A stretch of DNA of 64,000 nt from an uncultured Pelagibacteraceae bacterium (lineage in GTDB: Bacteria; Pseudomonadota; Alphaproteobacteria; Pelagibacterales; Pelagibacteraceae), in the NCBI GenBank assembly GCA_902621345.1, contig CACNLV010000001.1, forward strand, positions 372,001 through 436,000, written 5' to 3'. The notes beneath the pieces are model-generated. The model searched no databases. It saw only the letters and a list, made by a program, of their open reading frames with translations, and was not told the DNA's origin. Below, piece by piece: positions 17,994 to 28,464 of the stretch (position 1 is the first letter of the stretch; each line of letters opens with the position of its first letter). The translations under genes and the position numbers were made by a program.

Positions 17994-20175
17994 AAATAAT
18001 TTCAAAAATTACAATAATATTTACTCTAGTTACTATTATATTTTTAACTTATTTTAGCCTAGTAGGTATTGAAACAGATCAATTTAACAATCAAATAAAA
18101 AGTAAATTGACAAGTATAAATAAGAATCTTGACCTTGAACTAAGGCAAGTAAATTTAAAGCTTAATCCATTAAAATTAAAAATAAATGTAAAAATTTTAG
18201 GGTCGAAAATTAAAAATAAAAAAGAGGTCTTAGAAACTGAAAGTATTAAAACTAAAATATCATTAATTTCTTTTTTTAAAAAAGAATTCGTGATTAAAAA
18301 TCTTGATATTTCAACCAAGTCTATAAATATTCAAGATTTAATATCATTTACAAAAACTTTTTATAATAACCCAAATATCATAATTTTTGAAAAATTTTTT
18401 CAAGTTAAAGGTTTTATTGTAACAGATTTAAGAATTAATTTTGATAATAAGGGAAATATAAGAAATGATTATTTTGCAAAAGGATATGTAAAAGATACAA
18501 AATTGAGTTTTTTTAAGATTATAAATTAGATGACTTTAATTTTGTATTTAAAATTGAGAAAGATAACATAGAAATACAAGATATAAAATTTAGATTAAAT
18601 GATATTAATTTTATTTCAGATAAAATAAATTTAAAAAAAAATAATCAAGGATATACATTAAAAGGAAACCTTAATAATAAGATTGTTGAGTTAAACAATC
18701 AAAATCTTGATTTATTTGATGAAAAAATTATCTCAGATTTAGGCGTTGAAAAAATAATTTTTGGCTCGAAAAATGAATTTTCATTCAATTTTGATAAAGA
18801 TTTTAAAATTTCAAGTGAGTATATACTTTCTAATATTGATATTAAAAATTTTCAAATTACAAATAATTTTAAATTAAAAAATGTTTTCCCAAAAATTAAT
18901 GATAAAATTTTCATTGAAAATAATAATGTAAAAATAGAATATAATAAAAATAATCTTTATATTGAAGGAAAGGGTGATATTTATCTGCAAAATAATAAAG
19001 ATTATATTGATTTTAAAGTTGAAAAAAAAAATCAAAAAATAAATTTTGAGGGCTTGATAAAATTAGACAAAGATCCTTTCATCATAAATTTCTTAAACTT
19101 TAAAAAAGATCAAAATTATGAGACAAAAATTGAATTTAATGGATATAGGGACGCAACAAAAAAAATTTTTCTAAATTCGATTAGGCTCGATGAAAATAAA
19201 AACACTATTGAGGCAAAAAATATCCAACTTTCTTCTAACTTTAAGATAAAAAGTATTAAAAATATTGATGCTGATTATATAGACATCCAAGATCAACAAA
19301 ATATTTTTAACATAAAAAAAACTAACGATAAATATGTACTACAGGGCAGTAGTTTTAATGGGGATAGTCTACTTGAAAATATTTTGGTTGGTGATGAGAG
19401 TAAAGATTATTTTAATGAAGATTTTGAATTGATTCTAAAAATTAAAAACGTTCGTTTAGATAGCGAGTTTAATTTAAAAAATTTATCCGGTAATTTAAAA
19501 TTTAAAAAAAAAAGATTATTTGAAGGAAATCTCAAAGGAGATTTTACAAACCAAAAAAAGATGAAATTTACAGTTATTACGAAAGATAATGAAACTATCA
19601 CTACTTTATTTTTAGATTTTGCTCAACCAATAGTTAAAAAATATAAATTTATTAAAGGTTTTGATGATGGAATTTTAGACTTTTATAGTGTTAAAGATGG
19701 CGATGTTTCGAATTCTACTCTTAAAATTTATGATTTTAAGTTAAAAGAACTTCCTACTTTAACCAAATTACTAACTCTTGCTTCTCTACAAGGTATTGCC
19801 GATATTTTGTCTGGTGAGGGAATAAGATTTGATGAATTTGAGATGAATTTTGAAAATAAAGAAAAGTTAATGACTATAAATGAAATCTATGCAATTGGTC
19901 CTGCGATATCTGTATTGATGAATGGGTATGTCGAAAAAGATAAGTTGATTAGCCTGAGGGGAACATTAGTTCCAGCAACTACAATTAATAAAGCAATAGG
20001 GACCATCCCTGTTTTGGGGAAAATATTAGTTGGCTCGAAAACTGGGGAGGGAGTTTTTGGTGTAAGTTTTAAGGTTAAAGGTCCACCTAAAAATTTAGAG
20101 ACATCTGTTAATCCTATTAAGACTTTAACTCCAAGATTTATAACCAGAACTCTGGAAAAAATTAAAAAAAACTAA
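17990..20175 (+). pseudogene. AsmA-like / DUF3971-type envelope protein gene, split by one frameshift
   Basis: An N-terminal membrane anchor (about residues 5-24) leads into a long Asn/Lys/Ile-rich beta-type region. The first frame stops at TAG 18527-18529 after 179 aa; a second frame is open without stop from 18517 to 20175. Joining them at about 18515-18517 gives one protein near 728 aa whose C terminus (LLTLASLQGIADILSG, then GVSFKVKGPPKNLETSVNP) matches AsmA-like C-terminal regions thought to help move lipids between membranes. One extra A in the run at 18515 would restore the text SFFKDYKLDDFNF. It may be a sequence error, a recent mutation, or rarely recoding. Overlaps prfB by 4 bp and tyrS (other strand) by 4 bp. 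Confidence 0.8.
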
Positions 20176-21401
20176 TTCAATTCAATTCTAATATGTCTTT
20201 TTTTTCCAACCGATAATTTAACATAGTTATCTTTAAAAATTTTATCTGAAATTATAAATTTTTCATCCTCAATAATTTGATTATTTATTTTGACAGCTTT
20301 CCCTTTGATCAATCTCCTTACCTCACTTTTTGATTGCTCAAATTTTGCCAAAACAACCAAATCAATAATATTTATATTTTTATTCAATATACTTTTACTC
20401 AGTTCAATTGAGGGGAGACTTGAACCTGAAGAATTGTCTGAAAATGTTTCTTTTGCAATTTTTTCTGATTTCAATGACTCTTTTTTACCATGAAGCATTT
20501 CAGTTGTTTTATTTGCAAGTAAAATTTTTAAATGATTTATATTTTGGTCACTAAAATTTTCAATTTCTTCAATTTCAATATCCGTGAAAAATTTTAAGAA
20601 TTTTTTTACATCTCTATCATCTGTATTTCGCCAAAATTGCCAATAGTCGTATGGTGAAAGAAATTTTTTATCAAGCCAAACTGCGCCATCAGCAGTTTTG
20701 CCCATTTTGGCTCCACTTGCTAAAGTAATTAATGGAGTGGTTAAACCAAAAGCTTCTTTATCAGAATATTTTTTGATTAAATCAACACCATTAATTATAT
20801 TTCCCCACTGGTCTGACCCACCTATTTGCAATATGCAATCTTCTTTATTGTTTAATTCTAAAAAATCGTATGCCTGGAGTATCATATAATTGAACTCCAT
20901 GTAACTTAACGACTGCTCTCTTTCCAAACGTGTTTTAACACTATCAAATGATAGCATTTTATTTATAGTGAAGTGTTTACCAATTTTTCTTAAAAAATTA
21001 ATATAATTAAGGTTCTTTAACCATTTATAATTATCCACAAATATTGGTTTCGTTTTCTTATTTTTTTTATCTAAAAATTTTTCTAATATATTTTTAATAT
21101 TTTTTGCATTTTTTAAAATCTCTTTTTCAGATAGTAATTTACGTGTCTTATCTTTTCCAGATGGGTCCCCAATTCTTGTGGTGCCCCCTCCTAATAACAC
21201 TATAGGTCTGTGACCATGCTTTTGGAGAAGTCTTAAACACATTATTTGAAGTAAACTACCTACATGAAGACTTTCAGCGGTGCAATCAAAACCTATATAT
21301 GCCGAAATTTTTTTTTTGTCTAATAACTCTGAGAGGTCATTCTCACTAGTACATTGATAAAAAAAACCTCTTTCTTTAAACTCTTTTAAAAATTTATTCA
21401 T
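20172..21401 (-). CDS. tyrS: tyrosyl-tRNA synthetase
   Basis: 409 aa class I synthetase of the bacterial TyrRS type. The HIGH-like sequence is LHVGSL after GFDCTAES, GGTTRIGDPSGKDKTR is the family block that follows, and the KMSKS loop appears as AKMGKTADG. A C-terminal S4 RNA-binding domain (about 340-409) starts at IIDLVVLAKFEQSKSEVRRL. Convergent with the AsmA-like gene (4-bp overlap) and divergent from anmK with 47 bp between. Confidence 0.96.
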   Translation of the reverse strand: MNKFLKEFKERGFFYQCTSENDLSELLDKKKISAYIGFDCTAESLHVGSLLQIMCLRLLQKHGHRPIVLLGGGTTRIGDPSGKDKTRKLLSEKEILKNAKNIKNILEKFLDKKNKKTKPIFVDNYKWLKNLNYINFLRKIGKHFTINKMLSFDSVKTRLEREQSLSYMEFNYMILQAYDFLELNNKEDCILQIGGSDQWGNIINGVDLIKKYSDKEAFGLTTPLITLASGAKMGKTADGAVWLDKKFLSPYDYWQFWRNTDDRDVKKFLKFFTDIEIEEIENFSDQNINHLKILLANKTTEMLHGKKESLKSEKIAKETFSDNSSGSSLPSIELSKSILNKNINIIDLVVLAKFEQSKSEVRRLIKGKAVKINNQIIEDEKFIISDKIFKDNYVKLSVGKKRHIRIELN

Positions 21402-21448
21402 AAGCTTATAGTCTTACAATATACAAATTTTTTTAAAAAAAAATAAGA

Positions 21449-22612
21449 ATGGGTAAGTTATATACAGCATTAGGATTAATGAGCGGAACTTCAATGGATG
21501 GTGTAGATGCATCTATTATAAAGTCAGATGGTGAGCGAGCATATTCACCTTTATTTGACAGGTATTTTGAGTATGGGGATAAAATAAGACAAAAAATACT
21601 TAATACTAGAGCAAAAATTTTAGTTCCAGATCACCTTATTAAATATGAGAGTGAAATTAAAGATATCGAAAGAGAAATTACACTCTTCCATTCAAATGTA
21701 GTTAAGGAAATTTTAAACAATAATAAAATAGATGTAGATTTATTAGGCTTTCATGGACAAACGATATTTCACGATAGTAAAAAAAAAATTACTAAACAAT
21801 TAGGTGATGGAAAACTCTTATCACAATTAACAAAAAAAAAGGTAGTTTTTGATTTTAGACAAAACGATTTAAAGAATGGAGGTCAAGGTGCTCCATTAAC
21901 ACCAATTTTTCATAACTTAATTGCAAATAAATATCTAAAAGAAAAATTGGATAAATCTTATTCTGTTAATTTTCTTAATATTGGGGGAATTTCAAATATT
22001 ACACAAACAGTTAAATGGGATGAATTAGATAAAAAAAAGAATCATATAAAGGCATGTGATATAGCTCCAGGAAATTGTTTGATTGATGAGTGGGTTAGAA
22101 AAAAATCAAAAAAGAAATATGATATTGGTGGAACACTAGCAAGTATTGGTAAAACAGATGAATTAATTCTAAATCAAGCTTTAGAGAATTTTAATATTGG
22201 TCCACCTTATAAAGATTCATTAGATATAAAAGATTTTGATATATCTTTTGCAAAGGGTCTTTCTTTAGAAGATGGAACATCTACATTAGCAGATTTTACA
22301 TCATCACAAATTTCAAAAGCTCTCAAATATTTTAAAGATCCAGAAAAAAATACAATATTTTTGGTTTGTGGTGGAGGAAGAAAAAATAAATATTTAATGA
22401 AATCAATCTTTAGATCATTTGATATTATTAAAGATACAAAAAAAATAAACTTTTATCCTGTCGAGGAGTATGGAATTGACGGTGACTTTGTAGAGTCACA
22501 AGCTTTCGGATATCTTGCAATTAGATCTATTTTAAAATTACCTATTTCTTTTCCTAATACTACTGGATGTAAAAAACCGATTTCTGGCGGTGAAATAGTT
22601 CAGAACTTTTAA
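21449..22612 (+). CDS. anmK: anhydro-N-acetylmuramic acid kinase
   Basis: 387 aa. Phosphorylates and opens 1,6-anhydro-MurNAc recovered from the cell's own peptidoglycan. LGLMSGTSMDGVDASI at the N terminus is the diagnostic motif, with GFHGQTIFHD, FRQNDLKNGGQGAPL, NIGGISN, and VCGGGRKNKYLM following. Beside tyrS, a linkage seen in other bacteria. Ends in a 4-bp convergent overlap (TTAA) with the hydrolase gene. Confidence 0.95.
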   Translation: MGKLYTALGLMSGTSMDGVDASIIKSDGERAYSPLFDRYFEYGDKIRQKILNTRAKILVPDHLIKYESEIKDIEREITLFHSNVVKEILNNNKIDVDLLGFHGQTIFHDSKKKITKQLGDGKLLSQLTKKKVVFDFRQNDLKNGGQGAPLTPIFHNLIANKYLKEKLDKSYSVNFLNIGGISNITQTVKWDELDKKKNHIKACDIAPGNCLIDEWVRKKSKKKYDIGGTLASIGKTDELILNQALENFNIGPPYKDSLDIKDFDISFAKGLSLEDGTSTLADFTSSQISKALKYFKDPEKNTIFLVCGGGRKNKYLMKSIFRSFDIIKDTKKINFYPVEEYGIDGDFVESQAFGYLAIRSILKLPISFPNTTGCKKPISGGEIVQNF

Positions 22613-23265
22613 TATAAAGCAGTTTCTTTTTTAATGTATTTATCTAAAACTTTAACTAAACTGGTCTCATTTTTTGAAAAAAAATGGTTAGCATCTTGGA
22701 CAGCTTGAAACTCAACTTTTATACCTTTTTGGTCACTCAGTCTTTTATTTAATTCATTGATATAATCAACTGGTACTAGTTCATCTTTTTTTCCATAAAC
22801 CATTAATCCAGAAGTTGGACAGGGTGATAAAAAAGAAAAATCGTAAACGTTTGGCTGAGGTGATATTGCGATAAATCTATTTATTTCTGGTCTTCTCATT
22901 AAAAGTTGCATTGCAATTAATGATCCAAAAGAAAAACCAGAGACCCAACATTGTGAATTATCAAAATTTTCTCTCTCTAGCCAATCTAATGCAGCAGCTG
23001 CATCAGCAAGTTCACCTTGTCCATTATCAAATTCACCATCACTTTTTCCAACACCTCTAAAATTTACACGACAAACTGAGAAGTTGTTATCCATGAAAGA
23101 GTGAAATGTTTCCACAACAACTTTGTTATTCATTGTTCCTCCATACTGGGGATGTGGTTGTAATATCAATGCTATTGGTGAAGTACTTTTTTTACTTTTG
23201 AAATATTTAGCTTCGAGTCTTCCAGCAGGACCAGGAATAAAAATTTCTAAAATTTTATTATCCAT
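22609..23265 (-). CDS. alpha/beta hydrolase
   Basis: 218 aa single-domain hydrolase. The nucleophile elbow is SGFSFGS (about 117-123), the acid is probably in GKKDELVP and the histidine in QDANHFFS, in the right order. The N-terminal LQPHPQYGGTMNNKVV and NFRGVGKSDGEFD are typical of the COG2945-type predicted alpha/beta hydrolases. The substrate cannot be told. No signal peptide, so cytosolic. It is divergent from iscR, sharing a 134-bp region that contains the IscR box. Confidence 0.85.
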   Translation of the reverse strand: MDNKILEIFIPGPAGRLEAKYFKSKKSTSPIALILQPHPQYGGTMNNKVVVETFHSFMDNNFSVCRVNFRGVGKSDGEFDNGQGELADAAAALDWLERENFDNSQCWVSGFSFGSLIAMQLLMRRPEINRFIAISPQPNVYDFSFLSPCPTSGLMVYGKKDELVPVDYINELNKRLSDQKGIKVEFQAVQDANHFFSKNETSLVKVLDKYIKKETALY

Positions 23266-23347
23266 ATTTGTTATTGATAACTATTCTCAAAAAAAAATTA
23301 GACATATCACATGTACGTGACAAATTGTTATTTTTTTTTGTTGTCAG

Positions 23348-23379
23348 ATACTTGACTAATTTAGTCAGGTTTATATATA
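23348..23379 (+). promoter_or_regulatory. iscR/suf promoter with IscR-type operator
   Basis: ATACTTGACTAATTTAGTCAGG starting at 23348 contains the perfect inverted repeat GACTAA-T-TTAGTC (23355-23367) and closely fits the type 1 IscR box ATASYYGACTRWWWYAGTC. TTGACT at 23352-23357 also works as a -35 element, with an AT-rich TATATA -10 at about 23372-23379. The operator therefore covers the -35, a position for repression of the suf operon by [2Fe-2S]-IscR, about 25-50 bp before the iscR ATG at 23400. Confidence 0.8.
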
Positions 23380-23399
23380 TCCTTGGAAAATAAAGACTT

Positions 23400-23825
23400 A
23401 TGAGACTAACATCTAAAGGCAGATATGCGGTAATGGCTTTAGTGGACCTGGCAAAGTTTAATGATATCAATCCAGTTTCTTTGAGAGACATATCATTAAG
23501 GCAAGGCATTTCCCTCGATTATTTAGAACAAATTTTTTCTAAACTAAGAAAAAAAGCAATTGTTCAAAGCGTTAGAGGAAATCAGGGCGGCTATGTTTTG
23601 AATAAAAAAGCCAATGAAATAAAACTTACCAACATTTTTGATGCTGTTGATGAAAAAGTAAAAACTGTGCAGTGTAAAAAAGAGTCAAAAAAAGGTTGTA
23701 ATGGAAAACCCACAAAATGTTTAACTCATAATTTATGGGATGAGCTTGAAAATCATATTAATGATTTTTTTGAGAAAAAAAGTTTAGAAGATTTAATAAA
23801 AGATAATTTTGAGAGAAGAATTTAA
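23400..23825 (+). CDS. iscR: Rrf2-family iron-sulfur regulator IscR
   Basis: 141 aa. N-terminal winged helix (RLTSKGRYAVMALVDLA, then LRDISLRQGISLDYLEQIFSKLR), followed by the cluster ligands Cys92, Cys100, Cys107 and His110, close in place to IscR Cys92/98/104/His107. Spacing between the cysteines is slightly wider than in E. coli. The matching operator in its promoter and its place at the head of the suf operon support IscR rather than RirA or NsrR. Confidence 0.93.
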   Translation: MRLTSKGRYAVMALVDLAKFNDINPVSLRDISLRQGISLDYLEQIFSKLRKKAIVQSVRGNQGGYVLNKKANEIKLTNIFDAVDEKVKTVQCKKESKKGCNGKPTKCLTHNLWDELENHINDFFEKKSLEDLIKDNFERRI

Positions 23826-25268
23826 ATGGATACTAGGGAAAAAGATATAGAAAAGTTAAAAGATTATAAATACGGATTTACTACTGATATTGAAAATATC
23901 AAGGCTCCAAAAGGTTTGAACGAGGATGTAATAAAATTTATTTCTAATATTAAAAAAGAGCCGCAGTGGATGCTAGACTTTAGATTAAAAGCTTTTAAGC
24001 GATTAAAACTTTTAAAAGAACCTAATTGGCAAAAACCAAAATATCCTAAAATTGATTATCAAGATTTATATTACTACTCAGCCCCAAAAAGCATGAAGGA
24101 CAAACCAAAAAGTTTAGATGAGCTTGATCCTAAACTTTTGGAGACTTATAAAAAACTTGGGATTCCATTACAAGAACAAGCAAGATTAAATGGAATTGCT
24201 GTTGATGCTGTGTTTGACTCTGTTTCAGTCGCTACTACTTTTAAGGGTGAATTGACCAAACATGGAATAATTTTTTGCTCAATGTCAGAGGCTATTCAAA
24301 AACATCCTGATCTAGTAAAAAAATATTTAGGCACTGTAATACCAGTTACTGATCATTTCTTTGCCACACTAAATTCTGCTGTTTTTACAGATGGGTCATT
24401 TGTTTATATTCCTGAGGGTGTTAAGTGCCCAATGGAACTGTCAACTTATTTCAGAATTAATGCATCAGAGACAGGACAGTTTGAAAGAACATTAATCATT
24501 GCTGATAGAGGTAGTTACGTCAGTTATCTTGAGGGATGTACCGCTCCAATGAGGGATGAAAATCAATTACATGCAGCAAATGTAGAATTGATTGCTTTAG
24601 ATGATGCAGAAATAAAATATTCAACTGTTCAAAATTGGTATCCTGGAGATGAAAATGGTAAAGGAGGGATTTATAATTTTGTTACTAAAAGAGGATTATG
24701 TAAGGGAAAAAATTCTAAAATTTCTTGGACACAAGTTGAAACTGGTTCAGCTATAACTTGGAAATATCCAAGCTGTATATTAAAAGGTGATAATTCAATT
24801 GGTGAATTTTATTCTATAGCAATAACAAATAACCATCAGAAAGCAGACACTGGAACAAAGATGATTCATTTAGGAAAAAATACTAAGAGTAAAATTATCT
24901 CAAAAGGTATAAGTGCCGGATTTTCTGATATGACTTACAGGGGTTTGGTAGATATTAATTCAAAAGCCAAAAACTCTAGCAATTATACACAGTGTGACTC
25001 CTTGTTAATGGGAAATAAATGTGGTGCACACACAGTCCCATATATTAAAAATAAGAATTTTGATTCAAATATTGCACACGAAGCTACAACATCAAAAATA
25101 AGTGAAGAACAATTACATTATTGCCAACAAAGAGGTCTTAATCCTGAGGAGGCTGTAGGATTAATTGTTAATGGTTTTTGTAAGGAAGTACTACAACAAT
25201 TACCAATGGAGTTTGCAGTGGAAGCTCAGAAGCTTGTAGGTATTAGCTTAGAGGGGAGTGTTGGTTAA
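23826..25268 (+). CDS. sufB: Fe-S scaffold subunit SufB
   Basis: 480 aa, standard length. Core of the SufBC2D scaffold on which clusters are built. Typical blocks include [44 protein letters not shown], and the C-terminal [20 protein letters not shown] with [12 protein letters not shown]. Starts right after the iscR stop and shares one base with sufC (TAATG). Confidence 0.97.
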   Translation: MDTREKDIEKLKDYKYGFTTDIENIKAPKGLNEDVIKFISNIKKEPQWMLDFRLKAFKRLKLLKEPNWQKPKYPKIDYQDLYYYSAPKSMKDKPKSLDELDPKLLETYKKLGIPLQEQARLNGIAVDAVFDSVSVATTFKGELTKHGIIFCSMSEAIQKHPDLVKKYLGTVIPVTDHFFATLNSAVFTDGSFVYIPEGVKCPMELSTYFRINASETGQFERTLIIADRGSYVSYLEGCTAPMRDENQLHAANVELIALDDAEIKYSTVQNWYPGDENGKGGIYNFVTKRGLCKGKNSKISWTQVETGSAITWKYPSCILKGDNSIGEFYSIAITNNHQKADTGTKMIHLGKNTKSKIISKGISAGFSDMTYRGLVDINSKAKNSSNYTQCDSLLMGNKCGAHTVPYIKNKNFDSNIAHEATTSKISEEQLHYCQQRGLNPEEAVGLIVNGFCKEVLQQLPMEFAVEAQKLVGISLEGSVG

Positions 25269-26002
25269 TGCTTAAAATAAACAATTTAAATGCCAATATT
25301 GAGAATAAATCCATATTAAATGGGTTTTCTTTAGATATAAATCCTGGCGAAATTCATGCAATTATGGGTCCTAACGGGTCAGGAAAAAGCACATTATCTA
25401 ATATTCTATCAGGAAAAAAAGGGTACGAGGTATCAGGTGAAATTTTATTTGAAAATAAAAATTTGTTTGATCTTGAGACAGAAGAAAGAGCACATAAAGG
25501 AATATTTTTAGCTTTTCAATATCCTTTAGAAATTCCAGGAGTAAATACAAATATATTTTTAAAAACATCACTGAACGCAATTAGAAAAGCACGTGGAGAA
25601 AAAGAATTAGATGCGATTGAATTTTTAAAGCTTGTTAAACAAAAAGCTAAAGAATTAAAATTTGATGAGGAAAAACTTAAAAGACAATTAAATGTTGGAT
25701 TTTCAGGTGGAGAAAAAAAGAAAAATGAAATTTTACAAATGTCTATGTTGGCTCCAAAATTATCTATTTTAGATGAAACGGACTCAGGTTTAGACATAGA
25801 TGCTTTAAAAATAGTAGCTGATGGAGTTAATACATTAAGAAACAAAAATAATTCTTTTTTAATAATTACTCACTATCAAAGATTACTAGATTATATAAAA
25901 CCTGACTTTGTTCATGTTTTGATGAATGGAAAAATAATTAGATCTGGTGGCCCAGAATTAGCAATAGAGCTTGAAAAAAAAGGTTATGAAAGTTTTAATT
26001 AA
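25268..26002 (+). CDS. sufC: Suf ATPase SufC
   Basis: 244 aa ABC-type ATPase that drives SufBD conformational change rather than transport. Walker A GPNGSGKSTL (about 34-43), signature FSGGEKKKNEI, Walker B LSILDETDSGLDIDAL with the SufC-specific ETDSGLD wording. Starts on the last base of sufB and abuts sufD. Confidence 0.97.
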   Translation: MLKINNLNANIENKSILNGFSLDINPGEIHAIMGPNGSGKSTLSNILSGKKGYEVSGEILFENKNLFDLETEERAHKGIFLAFQYPLEIPGVNTNIFLKTSLNAIRKARGEKELDAIEFLKLVKQKAKELKFDEEKLKRQLNVGFSGGEKKKNEILQMSMLAPKLSILDETDSGLDIDALKIVADGVNTLRNKNNSFLIITHYQRLLDYIKPDFVHVLMNGKIIRSGGPELAIELEKKGYESFN

Positions 26003-27250
26003 ATGAGCGAGCAATTACAGTCAGATTTTGATAAATTAGTAAAAACTTCAAAATTTTCTAGTGAAGAAATTAAGTTTAAAAAAAATTTTTTAGATAATTT
26101 CATTAAAAATGGTTTTCCAAATAGAAAGCAAGAAGATTGGAAGTTTTTAGATATTAGTCAGATTATTAAAAAGAATATTAGCGATTTAAGTTTTTTCAAT
26201 GACTATTCACAATCAAATAAAATTGATCCATCTTTTTTAGTTGATGGTTTGGAACATAATAAGATTATATTTATAAATGGAAAAATTGAAAAAATTGATT
26301 TTAACTTCGAAGACCAAAATAAAATAGAAATAATTGATAAAACTAAAAAAGATATATCATTTGATTATGAAAATTCATTAATCGATTTGAATAGTGCATT
26401 TATTGATAAAGTTTTTAAAATTTTAATTAAAAAAAATTATTCTCTAAAGAAACCTTTAATAATTTATCATTTAACAAATGATAAAATAAAGTCCACTAAT
26501 ATCAATTTGAGATTAGATTTTGAATTAGCTGAAAATAGTTGTTTAAAACTGGTAGATTATTTTGCCAACACCACAGCGAAAAACTTTATTAATATTTTTT
26601 ATAACTTCAATTTAGAAAAAGACTCAATTCTAAAAAACTATAAAATTGATAAATTTAGAAATAATAATTTAAAATACTCTTTTAATAATATTGAACAGGA
26701 TAATAACAGTGTTTCAGAAACATTCATATTATCTGCTGGTTCAGATTATTTTAAAAATGAGATTAATTGTAATTTAAATGGTGAGTATTCATCAGCATTC
26801 ATTAATGGTATTTTTTCCTTAAAGGAAAATCAACAACACGAAATTAGAACTACAATCAATCATTTAGTAGAAAACACAAAAAGTTATCAGCTTATAAAAA
26901 GTGTTCTTGGAAAAAATTCAAAATCTGCATATCAAGGAAGAATATTTGTAAATTCAAAAGCTCAAAAAACCGATGGATATCAATTGAGTAAAGCAATACT
27001 GCTAGATGAAACATCAGAGTTTAATGCAAAGCCAGAATTAGAAATTTATGCTGATGATGTTAAATGTTCTCACGGATCAGCATCTGGTAGCTTAGATGAA
27101 AATTCAATTTTTTACTTAATGTCTCGTGGTTTGAATTATCAACAGTCAAAAGAACTTTTGATTAATGGTTTTTTAATGGATGTTGTTGAAAAGATTACAG
27201 ACGTAGAAATAAAAAACTTAATTATAAATATTATTGGATTAAAACAATGA
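26003..27250 (+). CDS. sufD: Suf scaffold subunit SufD
   Basis: 415 aa. The N-terminal half is diverged, but NRKQEDWKFLDISQI is a SufD signature and the C-terminal half has GRIFVNSKAQKTDGYQLSKAI in pieces, EIYADDVKCSHGSASGSLDE and FYLMSRGLNYQQSKELLINGF, the SufB/SufD beta-helix end. Partners SufB and SufC. The stop overlaps the sufS start (ATGA). Confidence 0.94.
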   Translation: MSEQLQSDFDKLVKTSKFSSEEIKFKKNFLDNFIKNGFPNRKQEDWKFLDISQIIKKNISDLSFFNDYSQSNKIDPSFLVDGLEHNKIIFINGKIEKIDFNFEDQNKIEIIDKTKKDISFDYENSLIDLNSAFIDKVFKILIKKNYSLKKPLIIYHLTNDKIKSTNINLRLDFELAENSCLKLVDYFANTTAKNFINIFYNFNLEKDSILKNYKIDKFRNNNLKYSFNNIEQDNNSVSETFILSAGSDYFKNEINCNLNGEYSSAFINGIFSLKENQQHEIRTTINHLVENTKSYQLIKSVLGKNSKSAYQGRIFVNSKAQKTDGYQLSKAILLDETSEFNAKPELEIYADDVKCSHGSASGSLDENSIFYLMSRGLNYQQSKELLINGFLMDVVEKITDVEIKNLIINIIGLKQ

Positions 27251-28464
27251 ACATAAATAACATTAGAAAAGAGTTTCCGATTTTTGATGAAAAAATTCAG
27301 AATAATGATTTAGTTTACTTAGATAGCGCTAACTCATCTCAAAAACCTAGGGTAGTTGTAGATAGAATAAATGATTTTTATTCTAAACAGTTTTCAAATG
27401 TAGGTAGAAGCATACATTATTTGGCTGTTGCAGCCACTAATTTGTATGAAAATACAAGAACTTCTGTACAAAAATATATAAATGCGAAAGATAAAAATGA
27501 AATTGTATTTACTAAAGGTGCTACAGAAGCTTTAAACTTGGTCGCCAACACTTTAGGTCAAGCGATCTTGGAGCCAAATGACGAAATTTTAATTACAGAG
27601 CTAGAACATCACTCAAATTATGTTCCATGGCATTTTTTAAGAAAATCTAAAAATATAAAAATAAAGTTTGCAGAGATAAATGAAGATGGAGATATTCCGA
27701 TTGAAAATATAGAAAAAGAAATTTCAGATAAAACTAAAGTAATAGCAATAACTCATTTATCCAATGTCACTGGTGCGGTTTTGCCAATCAAAGAGATAAC
27801 TCAATTAGCACATTCAAAGGGCATAGTTGTTGTAGTAGATGGATGTCAGGGAGGACCACATTTAAAATTAGATATGCAAGACCTGGATTGCGATTTTTAC
27901 GCAATATCATGTCATAAAATGTATGGCCCGACAGGACTTGGAGTTTTGTATGGAAAAAAGAAATGGTTAGAGCAACTTCCACCATATCAAGGAGGTGGAG
28001 GAATGATAAATGAAGTTAAAAAAGATAGAATTTCTTATGGTGAGCTTCCAAATAAGTATGAAGCTGGAACAATGGCTACAGCTCAAGTCATCGCGTTTGA
28101 CCAATCAATAAAATTTTTAGAAAGTATTGGAATTGATAATATTATTAAACATGAAAAAGAATTAATAGAATACGGCCAAGAAATTTTAAAAAAAAATAAT
28201 TCTGTGAAGCTAATTGGAAATCCAAAAGAGCGAGGCGGAGTTCTATCTTTTACTGTAGAAGGGGTACATCCACATGACATTGCAACAATTCTAGATGAAA
28301 CTGGAGTTGCTATTAGAGCAGGTCATCATTGTTGTCAAATACTTCATGACAAACTAGGTATACCCGCAAGTGCGCGAGCATCATTAGGAGTTTATAATAC
28401 CAAAGATGATTTAGATAAACTAAATGAAGGTATTAATAACTGTAAAAAAATTTTTGATTTATAA
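27247..28464 (+). CDS. sufS: cysteine desulfurase SufS
   Basis: 405 aa PLP enzyme that takes sulfur from cysteine. The PLP lysine is in AISCHKMYGPTG, with TELEHHSNYVPW and DGCQGGPH before it; the persulfide cysteine is Cys362 in RAGHHCCQ, giving the SufS-type short loop. Fourth structural gene of the operon, overlapping sufD by 4 bp and sharing one base with sufU. Confidence 0.96.
   Translation: MNINNIRKEFPIFDEKIQNNDLVYLDSANSSQKPRVVVDRINDFYSKQFSNVGRSIHYLAVAATNLYENTRTSVQKYINAKDKNEIVFTKGATEALNLVANTLGQAILEPNDEILITELEHHSNYVPWHFLRKSKNIKIKFAEINEDGDIPIENIEKEISDKTKVIAITHLSNVTGAVLPIKEITQLAHSKGIVVVVDGCQGGPHLKLDMQDLDCDFYAISCHKMYGPTGLGVLYGKKKWLEQLPPYQGGGGMINEVKKDRISYGELPNKYEAGTMATAQVIAFDQSIKFLESIGIDNIIKHEKELIEYGQEILKKNNSVKLIGNPKERGGVLSFTVEGVHPHDIATILDETGVAIRAGHHCCQILHDKLGIPASARASLGVYNTKDDLDKLNEGINNCKKIFDL

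Noticed and set aside
18508-18514. T7 run as a programmed -1 frameshift or transcript slippage site in the AsmA-like gene
   Set aside because: A -1 ribosomal shift or +1 transcript slip gives TAA at 18514; a -1 transcript slip also stops within a few codons. The needed shift is after 18515.
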